From Hydractinia symbiolongicarpus (lineage: Eukaryota; Cnidaria; Hydrozoa; Anthoathecata; Hydractiniidae), in assembly GCF_029227915.1 (NCBI RefSeq), contig NC_079883.1, positions 6,572,001 through 6,636,000 of the forward strand: a DNA stretch of 64,000 bases, in the 5' to 3' direction. The first letter of the stretch is position 1. Every line of letters begins with the position of its first letter. The translations under genes were made by a program, and so were the position numbers. Below the pieces are notes generated by a model. The model searched no databases. It worked only from the letters and a program-made list of their open reading frames with translations, and had not been told where the DNA came from. Shown one piece after another: positions 51,101 to 63,786 of the stretch.

Positions 51101-51491
51101 CTGTCCAACCATAGAAATATATCTCTATGGTCCAACACTTAAACTACAGAAAGGGAAGGATATTGATCAAAATTTGATAGGAATCGTTATTGATAGTATT
51201 AAATAAGTCAGATATGTAGTTATTAAAAGGCTTCGTTCTGTTTTGTACTTCTGTCCAATAAACTTAAATTCAATTATCTTTTACGTATTTTGAGTAGCAC
51301 CATTAGCAAATGGACTAAAGTTTGACTAAATTGTGATCAACGTCCTTGAATATTATGTTACGTATTCGAGTACTTTTCTTCTCTCTAGTTATAGCAATCC
51401 TAATGAATTGGAGAAGTTTTCGTTAATGGAAATGTGGAAGCAGAAATGGGAAATCTTTCTCGACAATATTATACTGGAGTACCGACTATAA
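45173..51491 (+). CDS. Secreted adenosine deaminase, ADA2/ADGF family, copy 3
   Basis: Join(45173..45473, 46046..46373, 48356..48777, 50092..50258, 50659..50861, 51389..51491), 507 residues, phases consistent. Same motifs as copy 2: signal peptide, [27 protein letters not shown]. Exon 1 differs from copy 2 at about six residues, but exon 2 is identical and exon 3 nearly so. After about 48729 it departs from copies 1 and 2: introns 3–5 are unrelated in length and sequence, and the last exon differs (NPNELEKFSLMEMWKQKW) and ends in TAA rather than TGA. Intron 2 holds the same pogo-like insertion as copy 2; intron 3 has its own 807-bp MITE. Likely active secreted enzyme. Confidence 0.93.
45643..48728 (+). 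repeat. Near-identical tract, member B
   Basis: Counterpart of 38310–41395 (offset 7333 bp), ending inside coding exon 3, where copy 3 reads LLTPKH against LLIPKH in copies 1 and 2. Confidence 0.85.
46433..48301 (+). mobile_element. Pogo-like DNA transposon in intron 2 of ADA2 copy 3
   Basis: Same ends, TA flanks (46431–46432, 48302–48303), length and lesions as the copy at 39100. The transposase remnant (about 47204–47833) differs at one noticed codon (NTERERLG against NTEWERLG). The antisense frame is at 46677–46946. It was duplicated with the gene rather than inserted twice. Confidence 0.88.
49135..49941. mobile_element. TTAA-flanked MITE in intron 3 of ADA2 copy 3
   Basis: 807 bp with inverted ends GGTGGCAGAAACC and GGTAGCAGTAACC and TTAA duplicated at 49131–49134 and 49942–49945, as in piggyBac-type elements. 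It codes no transposase; an open frame at 49444–49680 looks like chance. A similar end-like stretch (ttaaaggtggcagcaat) occurs near 24160. Confidence 0.75.
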
Positions 51492-54400
51492 TTCTAGTTA
51501 ATAACCGACAAACGTTGATGCAGTGGGTGAAAGCTTAAGTCTCTGGCATAATTTAGGTCTGGCTCAACGATAGAATACCGTGGACTGTTTTAACTGCGGA
51601 TGCTCTGCTTATCATCGCTGTTCTGTCTTATGTCTGGAGTTATAGCAACATGTGAAGAATACTAAAAGCCACCATTGACTGTTTACGAATTGTAAATAAC
51701 GAATTTGAAACAAAATTATTTTTGGATTTCTGCGAAGGAATGTGTCGAAGGTAATGTCATAACCAAAACTAAGAAGTCCGTAAACACATAAAGATTTTAC
51801 ATAGAGACTGATGATATAAATAGTTTTTGCGAAAAGCTTCTCTCATATTTTAATCTTTTGATTTTTTACTGTTTATGCTTGGTATTTTACGTACATAAAT
51901 GTTTTAATCGAATTTTCTTTTTGTGGTCGAAGTGGTTTAGGTGGTTGTTTACAGTTTTTAATGCTTTGGATGCTTTTGTATCCTAAAGATTTTATATTCA
52001 AAAATTCATCCGAAAAGTAAAACATTCAGATTTAAATCATGTAAACGCACCCCCCCCCCCCCCCAGCAACCCTCCCCCCTCCCTGTGCGTGACACACCGC
52101 TTTAGGATAGGGCACGGGAACTAGGGGCGCAATTTTTAGAATTTAGAATTTATGTTAGAATTTTGCTGACATTGCAATATTGCACAAAAATAAAATGGCA
52201 GAGAAGACGTTGGTCGGTTTGGTTGAGAACGCGATTTTTTTTTATTATGTTTGCTTTGCTCCCAAACAGTTAGGTAATCGAGATGCTTTTCTGAAATTTA
52301 TATAGTATATATCCAGTAATTCGTTAGCATAATAATTTTGTGGACGAATTGATTTTTAGCAGCAAATATTTGGCAAATTTGTTGCCTGGCGGACGCGATT
52401 GGGATGCGACGTCACGTGTGTAGGCATGACTTTAGAATACCCCCTGCTCTTCTAATTTTCCATCAAATTAACCTACATGACAACGTGTAGGTCAGCAAAA
52501 ATAAAAAATAAAATAAAAACCAGGTAAAAATAATAACTATACAGTTACAATCCAAACCAGAAAAAGAAAATGCATGTAGCTACACACCAACGCAACCAAC
52601 GCGTACATGTAAAATTGCAATGCAAAGGTTTCTTTGCGCATAAAAGCAATGCATTGCAATCACGTTTTTTATTTCTACAATAGTTTTAGCGAGAGTTGAC
52701 AGACGTAACAATAGCTAGCTAGCTAGCCTCTTCACTGTATAAACAAAAAATTAAAATGTCTATTAAAACAATCATAAAATCACAATTGTATAAAACTTGG
52801 GCAGAACTAAATAAAGAACTGATGGGGCATGAAATAAACTACAATAAATTTTTTACAGTATATACCTACCTTTGTGTCTCAGTTTATTGATGTCATCGCT
52901 AAGTCTGCCGGAACAAATATTGGATTCATGTTACCTTCAATTTTAACTGCAATCAATTACTTAGCATCAAGCCGGTCTGGATTTGTATACATAACAAATT
53001 AATATCCTCTCTTTCATCATCTGGCTTAACAGAGTTATCAAAATTACGAAGAGCACATTTGTTAATTCCGAGATTCAGGAATATCTGCTGAAAATAATGA
53101 AACAATATGACGAAAAAGAGTGAGCGAGCTTGAAATATTATGCAAGTTTTTAGTGGAGAAACTTGCATCTTCAATTATGGGACTGAAAACAGAAGAGACA
53201 CTATGTATATTAGGTAAGCATCAACTATTAATATGTAACTACAGATTACCACAAGCAAGCGTCATGGTAAGGGTTAGGTTATATACGTATCAGATGCATG
53301 TTTTACTTACTTTAACATCAATGCATTGTACATTGACAAGAGCCGTAATTCATGTAAACCATGTAGCCAAACAGTACCAAAGTATGCAGCAATATATCTA
53401 TCTCAAAGAATGAAATTTATGACAATATAAAAACACCATTTTAATCTGTATTTTCTAAAAAACACATCACCAGTTACATTACGTTATAATGAATTGTGTC
53501 AAACTTGCTGTATACAGTACTGGAATCAGGATACCTAACATCTAACGGGATCTAATTGTGACCATCGCAATAGAAAAAATGTTAACTAAAAACTTTGTGA
53601 TTGTCGCAATGGATGGTGAATAGCACCAATGAAAAAAAACATAAGTTATTTTAATAAAAAAGCTTAGTGTGTATTTAAGTGCAAAATATTTATACGGGCT
53701 ATAGATTAGTGGCAAATATTTAAAATCATATGAAGGAGGGCATTACGACAAGCTTATTCTACTTTGTTTATATTATTTTAACTAAATAGTATTGACTAAA
53801 AGTCTTGCAATATTAGATTTTATCAAGCGTAATTTTAAACATATATAATAATCATAACGAAGGAGGGTGTTACAACAATAATCTTCTTTTTGCAAGATGG
53901 AATAAGAAAATATTTGTTTGTTTTCATTTTTTTTTTTACTTTTTGCTTGATATTATTATTTGTTTGTTTGATTGTGATAATTAGTGTCGGTCGGACCCGT
54001 AGAACAACTAATTAAGTTAGAGTTGTCTAAGCAAGAAAGAAGCTTACGGTGACAAAATATTTTTGATTTTAAAAAACAAAAAAAAAACAAAAAAATATTT
54101 ATACTTAATGGTGTTATTCTCTCATGACATTAATTAAGTGATTATTATAATGTTTAAAGATGCCAAAGTCATGATGCATTGTGAAAGTCGATCACGCGAT
54201 GGATCCGTGACTTTCACGATGCTTAAAAATTTTACTATCGCTGCAGCATCACAACTTGTGCGCGACCCGCTCAAAACGTGATCCACGATGTTGGGTGTCC
54301 TGATTCTAGTACTGTACCCATACAACCACAATATAAATTTCTCAGTCTTGCAGCCTTACAGCAATATTTTACTTTTTTTTCCAGGTGCAACTCAGATCAA

Positions 54401-54843
54401 GACATTGGCATTATTATATGACGTTGATTATATCCATTTATTGAACGTAGAAATCTATTTCACACTGAAATAATTTCAATAATCTTACTAATTACTAAAC
54501 AATGAAATGAACAGGAGAGCATGCTAGCCAAACAATACAAAAAGTTGGATCCACATCAGACGTTTCCACTTAATGTGGATATGGCACAAGTAGTTACAAT
54601 AAAGCTACGAAGTCATCGTACATTAATTTCAGGTACCATACATATATGCATGAATTGTATCATATTGACTTATATTAACTTCTTATTAATATCACTTTTT
54701 AATAAAAATATTGATTTCATTTTAGGTACCTATTTAAAAAAAAAAAGTGTCCAGTATGTTATTGTGACATGAAATACATGTTGTCATCAACATATTCATG
54801 GGGTTAAGTGGCGTTGCTAGATCACACGAAAAATGTATCTATA
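51492..54843. other. Spacer downstream of the ADA2 array
   Basis: No recognised gene. A 15-base C run lies at 52050–52064. Two possible unidentified exons with donor sites are near 53120–53212 and 54521–54632; each is followed by GT but neither matches a family I know. A 14-bp inverted repeat is at 54176–54222. Confidence 0.45.
54176..54222. repeat. Short inverted repeat
   Basis: GCATTGTGAAAGTC (54176–54189) pairs at 13 of 14 positions with GACTTTCACGATGC (54209–54222) around a 19-base GC-richer loop with gatc repeats. No function assigned. Confidence 0.7.
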
Positions 54844-55790
54844 CGAAGAAATTCTTGGTTTGAAGGTTGAAGCATGACTTTAGAAGAAGTATTTGAACTG
54901 ACGGACTGGTGGAGCACAGGTATGGAAATATTACTGTGATTCAAAACTTTTAATTTTGAACATCTTAAAAACTTTAACTTATTCAGTCTTTTTCATTTTA
55001 CCACTTTTTTAAAAGACCAAACTCTCTAATATTTTTTTTGGATGGACAATCTCTTCTAATTTTAGCTAAAAAAAGCATTTTTTTATAATTTTGCAGACCT
55101 TACTTTGTTGATACTCTAATTCTAAAATAAAAACATGATCTTCTTTTGTAAACAGGAGCCGAACAAGTAAACATTGTCAAGAAATGGGTTTATCATTGGC
55201 AACTAACTATTGTGGACTGAGCAAACTTTTTGAGAGGAATTTGCAATAAGATCGTGATAAAACGATCAAAACCAATTGGTGGAAAAGGCGTCAAAGTGCA
55301 AATTGACGAATCGAAATTTGGAAAGCAAAAGTACCATCTCAGTTATAAAGTAGAAGGACAATGGGTCTTCGGAGGGATAAAATCCAAATCATGAAAAATT
55401 TTTATGATTCCTCTGGAAAAGCGAGATCGCAATACCCATCATTAAAAAATATGTCTTACCAGGAACAACAATTGTCAGTGACTGCTGGAAAGCCTATGAC
55501 ATTCTCAATGAACTAGACTATCACCATTTAAAAGTGAATCATTCAATTGAATTTGCAAACGAGTCTGGTGATCATACCAACAAAATAGAGGGGCATTGGC
55601 AACAAGCAATAGCAGTAACGCCAAAATTTAGTGTCAGGAAAAATTGCGTCACATTTCGGGAAAATTTATGTGGCAATATGCAAGTAAGGACAAAGATCTG
55701 TTTATGCAAATTATATCAGACACTTCCTCTATTTATATTATTTTGGAAATTATGTAAGTTTTTGCCATTATAAATCCTTATAACCAGTAA
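54844..55790 (+). pseudogene. Merlin/ISXO2-type transposase, broken
   Basis: Exon-like 54844–54919 (NSWFEG, stop, then SMTLEEVFELTDWWSTG) joins in phase 1 across a probable intron (54920–55155) to AEQVNIVKKWVYHW. The second part shows the family's IGGKGVKVQIDESKFG (first catalytic Asp), VEGQWVFGG, then in shifted frames IVSDCWKAYD (second Asp) and HTNKIEGHW (third acidic residue). Stops replace expected Trp after TIVD, and at least two frameshifts occur. The DDE_Tnp_IS1595 family is the cut-and-paste transposase of Merlin elements. Terminal repeats were not found. Confidence 0.75.
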
Positions 55791-58249
55791 AAAAATAAAT
55801 TTTACTATATAGTTATTCGGTTTTTAGTTCTACATATAAAAAAAAAATTTATGATATTTTTTGTGCACAGTCTCCAAGTAAATTGACGTACTCAATCACA
55901 CAAACACCCCCTAGATCAATTTCGATCATAAGTAACAAATAACGTAAGTAATAAGTAATATAAGTAACGCAAATAACAAAGAATGTAAATAATCAATAAC
56001 ATTTGCTATCTTATTCTCCCTTTTCCACTCGTTAAGTTAAAGCAAAGTCTAAAATTACGAGAGGTTTAATGGATTGTTTTTTGTTTTTATTTTAAAAATA
56101 GATATATAATTCTGCTATACATTAAACATGCCTTTTTATTGAGCGGCTAACACAATAATAGTAATAATAACTTATTATTCATTTTTTTATGATGATGTTT
56201 TCGCATTTATGCTAAAAGTTTTGCAGCTTGTGAAAAAATCCTACTACAGTCCTGACCCGAGCCTTCGTAGCAAAGACTAACGGCGAAGACTAACGGCGAC
56301 AAAATAAAACTTGGGCGTAGGTATAAAGAGATTTAATCCTTGTTATAGAAATAGAATGTGTAGACCACGTAGGTTGCATAGGTTACTTTTATATAAATTT
56401 GATTGTCGTTATACAAATAGCACCCGGGTGTAGGTCACAATGGTTACTTTTATATAAATTGATCGTCGTTATAAAATTAGAACTCCAGCGTAGGTCACAT
56501 AGGTCGTGTAGGTTACTTTGGTTAATACATAGCATGCATTAGTCACGTAGGTCGTGTAGGCTACTTTTATAAGAATTCTTACTTATTGCAGGGGATATTC
56601 TTAAGTCGCTCCTGTATGTATATTGTACCATGCTCCATTCAGATGGGGGTGAAATATAGACTTTTTATGGTCAAACCTTTACAGTTGAAACCTGAACCAA
56701 AAACAAAACTTACAAAAAAATGCACTTAAAATTTAGCCAATTAGCAAACACTAAAGCCACGTAAACCACTGTATTGGCATTTTTTTAAAATCCCTATTTC
56801 ATTCTTTAGATCAGCAAATGTCACATGATACTTTTACACCAATTACAGGTCCATATTTTTTATGGCAGCAATCAAGAATCAAGGGAAAACATGCCATTCA
56901 ACTCTATAAATAGCGGCTGGATTTTTTGTAGCTAGCAGAATCCTTGTTCTCTAGCTACAAACCTGTCATATTGTGTAGTTTTAGGTGGGTGTTTTCTAGT
57001 TTAGCTGTACAAATATATCAACAAAGTTCCCACTATGGTTATTCCCTATAAATTAAATGTTTTAACTTACTCACAGCAGGTTTTTTTTGCAACACACAGC
57101 TATACCTCTTGACATTGTATTCGAAGACAGTTTTCCCTCGCTTTCACCTTACTTTTTGATAGTGGTCCTTCATTTAAACAGTTACTTTCTTATGGAAAAG
57201 TATTGTCTGTACATTTTGTTTTCAGAAATTCCCTTTTTCTAAAACATAAAATTTGAAGCAAGAAAAGAAAGATAGCTATTAGCCAATACAGGATAACTAT
57301 ACGTACGTTCAGTACAATTCGACGCTCATATTGCTAATTATATGGTAGACATATTTTTTGCTAAATTTTCCACACTTTTTCTTTATGCCCAACTATGTCT
57401 TTTCAATGTTTTTCCATAAACTCAGGGTAGTGCGTTGTCATTTTATGAGCATTCATAAATTGAATTAGCTAATTATATGATATATGCGTGATATGCTATA
57501 TCCAGGCCTAACAGATTAATTTTAAATAAGATGTAACAAAGTCACTTCCCACCACCATTTACCAATTTAGAAATGAAGACACAATTGATTTACTATGTTA
57601 ATTAATAAGAATTCATAGCACCTATAACCTGGCGTGTCATGAAAACCAAATTACCTATATAATGGCAGCTGAAATTATCTGTTTCACCTATATAACTTAA
57701 TGGAATTTAATTTTGCAAATCGAATTTTTGAATACTGAATTTTGAGTTTTGAGAAGATATAATTTATTCTTACGAATTGCCAATTTCTGTTACATAATCT
57801 GGCAAGTTTAATATGCTTTTATTCTACACATTTTTTTTATAAGAATACCAAAATTATAACCAGGATGGTTAGTATTCTTTATTTCTCAGTTGATCTAAAC
57901 ATTAGATCTTTTTTTAGCCTGAAATACCAGCCTAATATTCCTATATAATGTTATAAAAAAAAAATGTTTTGCAAAAGGTATTTAATACCTAATTTGAACA
58001 AAAATATTTAATTAAGTTGTGCTTTGTCCTTTATACTAGGTTTATTTGACTTTTTCCAAGAATTTGATACCAAGCCATATCATAATAGTTATCATTTTTA
58101 ATAATTAATATCTTAATTGTAAAAAGTAATGGTTAAGAGTAAGTTTGAAAAGTAAAGGTTTTGTATTAATAATGCAATTGATATATTTCCCTAAATCTAA
58201 GCTAAAAGTTATTTACCTGTGGAAAATTAGACATACAATATGTACGTTA
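55791..58249. other. Spacer, no recognisable gene
   Basis: AT-rich. Contains taagtaa repeats near 55.93–55.98 kb, a short repeat field at 56350–56580, and otherwise nothing I can assign on either strand. Confidence 0.5.
56350..56580. repeat. Imperfect tandem repeats, about 60–70-bp period
   Basis: Three to four diverged units share gtaggtcacataggttac, followed by ttttatataaattgat and gtcgttata. Coding potential is absent. Confidence 0.7.
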
Positions 58250-58483
58250 TGTAAACAGATCTTTATTCCTAATTATGGCATAAAGCCGCACATCTAAACC
58301 TAAAAGATATAATAAACATAATGACAATCTTGCCACTACATTCTCTCTTAATAAAGCAAAATGTTCAACAAAAGAAACTACAAGAAGCAGGAACACAATG
58401 TAAGAATGTTTTGAAAGACAATGTTGTCAAACATTTGGAAGTGTCATATGGCATACTGTTTATTTGTTCTAATTAACCAAAAC

Positions 58484-58912
58484 TTAAGGGTATTTCAACT
58501 GTTCTCTGCCGGATAGTATACGAAGCAGGTTTAAAGCTGAAGCAGTGCCTTTCGTAAGGCAGTCAGCAATCTGATCACTTGATTTTGTAAGAATGAGTTC
58601 CCCGATTTCTCCTTTTTCGACCATCTCATGAAGTGCATAAATATCAATATACAATGGTTTATCTTCTATGACGTTGGTATTTTTGACTGCCTCCCCAAGC
58701 GATTTATTGTTTGATATACAGATAATTGGTATATCAACTGAAAAAATCTCTTTAATTAAGGCTCTGATCAACATAGCATGTTCTGCACCTTCTAAGAGAG
58801 CCATGGTTTCCGTACCCATGGCGCTTTTAACTACACGTTTTAACTTGTGAGATCTCTAAATAAGTGGCGCAATTTTGCTTTCACCATGCAGTAGCAGAAC
58901 AAGTCCACCTTG
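58484..58912 (-). pseudogene. Copia-type RNase H remnant
   Basis: Begins QGGLVLLLHGES and contains RVVKSAMGTETMALLEGAE (catalytic Glu region), a SNNKSL segment (Asn where the family has Asp-Asn-Ser) and IADCLTKG near the C-terminus. A stop after APLI and the changed acidic residue indicate inactivity. Confidence 0.75.
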
Positions 58913-59099
58913 TGAAATTTTGTAGCTATTTTGCATTTTTCTTCAGGTGATTTTACAGTGAGATCATTGACTGTGAATATAACTCTGGTGGCATTTTCAC
59001 ACTAAGATGTTTTGTTAACAGCAACTTGCTTAGGTGTAAGAGGAATACAGTAATGGCCATTTGACGTGTGTTGTAAAGGAATGTCTCTTCCAAACATAG

Positions 59100-60106
59100 T
59101 GACTTTATCATTACCAAAATCAAGTTGGCTATTAGCTGCTTTCAGACTCTGTTTTGATAACAATAACGGTATTCACAATCAACAACATCAGTAAGAGTAT
59201 GGGCTTGGATTCCAGCCATATTAACAGGGATATTAACTTGTTTAACTGAGGGGAAGCTTCCACCTGGCCCAAATTTAAAGGACTTGTTACCCTTACTTTC
59301 AGCTTCTGGCAAAGTGTCTATCTAACAGTCAAGCTAATTTTTACCACAAACTGTCGATGAACATCCTGAGTCTACTAAAGCACAATTCAAAGACTCAGAC
59401 ACGACTTGCTCCAAAGCATTGTTCCACACCCTTTGCAAAAAACTGCGCATGTACTTCATCCTGCCCTTTGCTTCCTTTATTCTTATCAGGACAGTCATTA
59501 ATAAAATGCATTATAGATTTGGAATGGTGACATGGCAATGGATGTCCATCAGGGTTGTACTGGCTTCTTTTAGCACTGTAATATTTACCACCTTTGCCAC
59601 GTCCATGAGTGTTCCAATTGTTTAAACGACGTCTGTCAAACTTTTGACCATATAATACTTCTTGCTCAACACCAATATCATTACTGTCTGTACTACTTTC
59701 ACTTTCAGCATATTGATCATAAATAGCTTTTATCTGTTTTTTCATAGAGTCATGTGAGGGAATGAACCGTAGCACATGTTAGTTTACGTGTAGCTTTCAG
59801 TAAATCTGCGTTTTTCAGAAGTTGATATGCGGGAACTGCAGCTGATAACTCAATTTTGAAACTCTTAAGTTTTTGATTCAGCTGTTCAAATTCATTTACA
59901 TAATCACCAACCAACATTGTCTTGGAACGGTGAAAGGTTTCAAATTTTTCGTAAGCATTGAACATTGTTTGATCTTCAGTAATACCGTAAAGTTCTTTTA
60001 ATTTATTAACAAGTTTATTTAAACCATCGTCTTCATTCAATTCTTCTTTCGTTAAGGCTGAACATGCCCAATGCACTTTTGAATTTAAATCAAAATCCCC
60101 ATCCAT
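59100..60106 (-). pseudogene. Copia-type Gag and protease remnant
   Basis: Gag-like part starts MDGDFDLNSKVHWACSALTK at 60106 and includes YEKFETFHRSKTMLVGDYV, then shifts frame. The next segment (from 59775) has a zinc-knuckle-like CHHSKSIMHFINDCP and an RGKGGK stretch. An aspartic-protease motif ALVDSGCSSTVCG follows near 59370, then stops, and a GHYCIPL segment near 59060. The frame is broken several times. Confidence 0.75.
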
Positions 60107-60443
60107 AATCCATACTTTTGTGCCATCGTGATTGTTCCAGTTGCAATCTTCTTAACTAGCCTCTGCTACCAGAATGTGAACAGATCTTTATTCTTAATTA
60201 TGGCATAATGTTGTACATATAAACCTAAAAGATATAATGAACATAATGACACCTTACCCCTTATGTAAATAAGGAACCAGTTATGTAAAAGAGTAATTTT
60301 AAGTATGCAGGAGAATTAAACGCATGATCACAAGTCACTGTGAAACTAAACATGTATAAAAATTTTATGCATTAGGGTCTGCTATATGGTGTTAACTTTT
60401 AAAATGTATATGTTATTCATAATATTATTTTAAGATTAAAAAC

Positions 60444-63400
60444 ATGTCTCACTTCATACTACGTTTTCGAGCTGTGCCATTATTGATGCGTCACATTCAA
60501 GAAGGGTGGCTAGTATTTCATCAATGTAGAGCAAAAAGTTTTAGTAAGTTCAATTTTGTATTTGTTGACCAATGCATGATAATGATAATGTTTTATTATG
60601 AATGTAAACAAATCTTTGTGTTTAGTTAAATTAAGGAGTTCTTACTGCGGAATGATGGCACCTCTTTGTAATTCACACAATCAAAAGAGAAGTTACAGTA
60701 TCGGTATGTGATGGATTTGAAGCTAATTGTTCCCCTTAAATTCAGCTAAGTACCATAACTTTAGCTGACTGTTGTTATTAACAAAAAATTAAAAAAAAGA
60801 TACTTTTGATATTTTACTGAGAAATTACTATCTCCATAAATTTGTATAACACACGTTACAAAATATCAATATATCATATTTGTAATGTAGTTACAGAATA
60901 TATATTTATGGGATATGACCTTCCTATAGCATTACACATTCCTGCTCATCCTCCTTTTTTCTTCCCCTAAACTGCTTACACCTTTATTGTCATTTTTTTA
61001 TTTTTGTATGCCATTTTAATGTTGGGGCATGAGCGAAAAGTGATTTTATGTATCACAAGTTCTATACCATGTACACACTTACTGATCAAACTAAAGTTGT
61101 ACAATAATTAGTCATATTTACAAAACTATTACAATAATGTGATAAAGAATATATTATGCGTAGCATGCTCTTCTTATCAAATGGGTGATAAGAGGTATTC
61201 CTGCATGGCGTGTTCTTCTCCGCCTTGCTGCCGTAATATTTCTTTTGTCATTTTCTTGCTGCAGGATTTTTTGACTGCGTTTCTCTCCTTAGTCTCTCCG
61301 AAGTGTTGCTGATGCAACAATAACTGATATATTTTTTCTATTGTGTTACATTGTTTCTGCTGGTAACTTTAGTTTCTCTATATAGACAAATTAATCTTTT
61401 TGTGCATAGGTGAATACGATAAATTGTGGCAAGCAGTTAGCAGTGGGCGTGGAAAAGGTCGTGGCGGTAAAAAGAAAGTACGCCCTAAAGACATTGATGG
61501 TGAATTTTTAAAGTTTGGTGAGTTAGCTATTTTGTGTATTTTTCACGTTTAGTGTGGAATTTTTTGAGGACATTTGTATTAGTAGCGACAATTTTTGTGG
61601 CCAACAACAAATGTGACTTGATTCATTACCTTATAGATATTTTGATAACTCTGAAAGGAAAATGTTTGCTTCGTTCAATAAACAAGGATCCTTAATTTTA
61701 AAGATACCTAAGTATTTCTTTAAAATAATATTTTTTAATTCATCGAAAAGGTAAAGATTTATAAGATATTTATTTGAATAAAAAAACGTAAATATATATT
61801 TTGAAGGAATATGAAAGAAAAACAGGAAAAGAATATTGCTTGTAACTTTTTTTTATAATCTGAATTATTTTGAACATTTTACAAGAATTTAGCATCTATG
61901 TCTATTCAGTGAAATATTTATCAGATATTAAAAAATATATAAATATAGCTCTGTTCCTAGGCGCATTGAGCACTCTGGTGACATGCAGTACTTAGGAATC
62001 TGAGAATTTTCTCAACATCAAGGGCTAATGTTTCATGCATGCTGAGTTAAACCAATTTGTTAAGCCTTTGAAGACAATCCATAAAGTTTATCCTCTTTCC
62101 GTAAAGTTTAATCTTTATTCTGAATTTTAAAATTCAGGTAGTGCTAATATGAAGTGGCCTGGATTGAATGAACCAATCAAATTAGGACAAGGCAGCGAGA
62201 GACGTCAGAAGCACCAGCGCGAGATGGAAGATAGAGGGAAATTTAGTCGTGCAAACCGAATGGATCCTACAAAACGTGGTTGGACGGGTACTACTTGGCC
62301 GGGACGGCATGCTGGTGCGCCGCAGTTACCAAATGGAGGTGACCACACCTTTTTTATATATGTTGCGTAAATCTTTTAGTTTTTTAATTTTTTTCAATAT
62401 TTAACTATTTTGCTTTTGTTACATAGATATCAAGGAAGATTTTGATTCAATAGTTATTGAGGTAATTTTTGTTGAATTATCGAGGTAATCTTCGGGTTAA
62501 GCCAGACGAACTTAAGAATGGCATGTCAAGTTTTAAAAAATTTTTCTAGGTAAAGAAAGTATCTGTTACACGAGCAAGTGGAAAAAGAAAAAGGACAAGT
62601 GCTTTGGTTGTGGTGGGAAATAAACAGGGATCAATTGGTAAGGTATATATTGTATTTCAAATCCAGGTGCAGGATTGGTGTCTTTCTCAGATTTAAGGAC
62701 CCGTCAAAGGCTCTGCATTAAAAAGTCATTTATCGCTTTAAATGCAATGGTTGCGATGTCATCTATGGTGAAGAACCATGCGACATATGAAGGTTGGAGC
62801 TTTCCAACATATAGGCGTTTTCCCTTTGACTGAAAAGACGCCAAGATTTAGAATTCTAATGCTTTGCTGCTATATATCAAATACTGCAATAACGTACAAA
62901 GTTTTTTAGTAGTTTACTCTCCATTGCAGATGCTAATTTTGATTTAGAACTAAAAGAAAGCTTGTTAATCCGTAGGGACAAGCCTATCCTCAATAGAAAC
63001 ATTGCTTCTATGCCTTGATATCTATTTTCGGATTTTATTTCGTAACATCTTCCCTACTACAAAAGTCACACACGCGTCACAAAATTTCTTTTTTAATGGA
63101 GTTTTTGTTTGAACTTTATACTTGAGAATGGCCGTTGTGTTGTTGAAGCATTGTTAGTAACGTACTGAAATGTTTTGTCAAAAAGAGTTTTTTTTATCAA
63201 ATTCATTTTATTATATTATATTGTATCGTATTGTTATGTTTTATATGTCAACTTAAATCACCTCTGCGTAGTGTCTGTAAGTTTTTTTTTCTTCCAAGGG
63301 TGGGCCATAGGAAAAGGAACGTTCGCTTCAGCTGCTATCCGAAAGGTACTTCTTTTTTATATATTCTCTATCAACATCTATACAGTAGCTGACTAACAAT

Positions 63401-63786
63401 AATGTTGGAGAATGTGATGAAGCTATCAGGAAAAATATTGTAAATTTAAAGTTTGCAAGTTTGATCTCGAAAACTGCACGACTTTCGCAGTGGAAAATTG
63501 AGAAATATCGAGGCTTAGAAATTTCGCTTATAGAAAAGAAAATTGTGGTGTTGAAATTTGAGAATCGAACTGGGCCTCAAACAGTTTAAAATAGAAGACA
63601 ACACATTTTTATTAGAACTAAAATGATTAAAATTAATTAGCTAGCTGGCTCGCGCGTGCTTCTTTTCAACTCTTCTATGGAAACTTAAACATGTATAAAG
63701 TGTTTTTTTTTGTTGCTGTTTGTTTTAGGCTCGAAACAAAGCGGTCAACTATCTTCACTATGTCCCTATTTGTGAAGGGAACACAA
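60444..63786 (+). CDS. MRPS5: Mitochondrial ribosomal protein uS5m (partial, runs off window)
   Basis: Join(60444..60543, 61410..61517, 62138..62338, 62427..62461, 62550..62637, 63299..63345, 63729..63786, continues beyond), 212 codons so far with all phases consistent. The start has an arginine-rich, acid-poor leader (MSHFILRFRAVPLLMRHIQE) typical of mitochondrial import. EYDKLWQAV and a Gly/Arg/Lys-rich stretch match the animal uS5m N-terminal extension. VVVGNKQGSIG, GWAIGKGTFASAAIRK and ARNKAVNYLHYVPICEGNT are the S5 domain's conserved core, which contacts rRNA in the small mitoribosomal subunit. The C-terminal part lies past the window. An acceptor-like tttaag sits nine bases before the ATG. 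Confidence 0.92.

Larger units (their letters stand above)
58250..60262 (-). mobile_element. Internally deleted Copia-type LTR retroelement
   Basis: Similar sequences of about 85 bp (TGT.AACAGATCTTTATTC on the plus strand) lie at 58250 and 60175, remnants of the two LTRs. Just inside the right one is a primer-binding-like TGGTAGCAGAGGC on the minus strand (about 60157–60170), as used by initiator-tRNA-primed copia elements. Gag, zinc knuckle and protease segments follow leftward, then RNase H. Integrase and most of reverse transcriptase are missing; the joint is near 58912, where a pre-integrase segment runs straight into RNase H. Several stops and frameshifts. Confidence 0.8.

Noticed and set aside
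52050-52064. C-run as a telomere or structural element
   Set aside because: A plain homopolymer with no repeat unit; may also be poorly sequenced.
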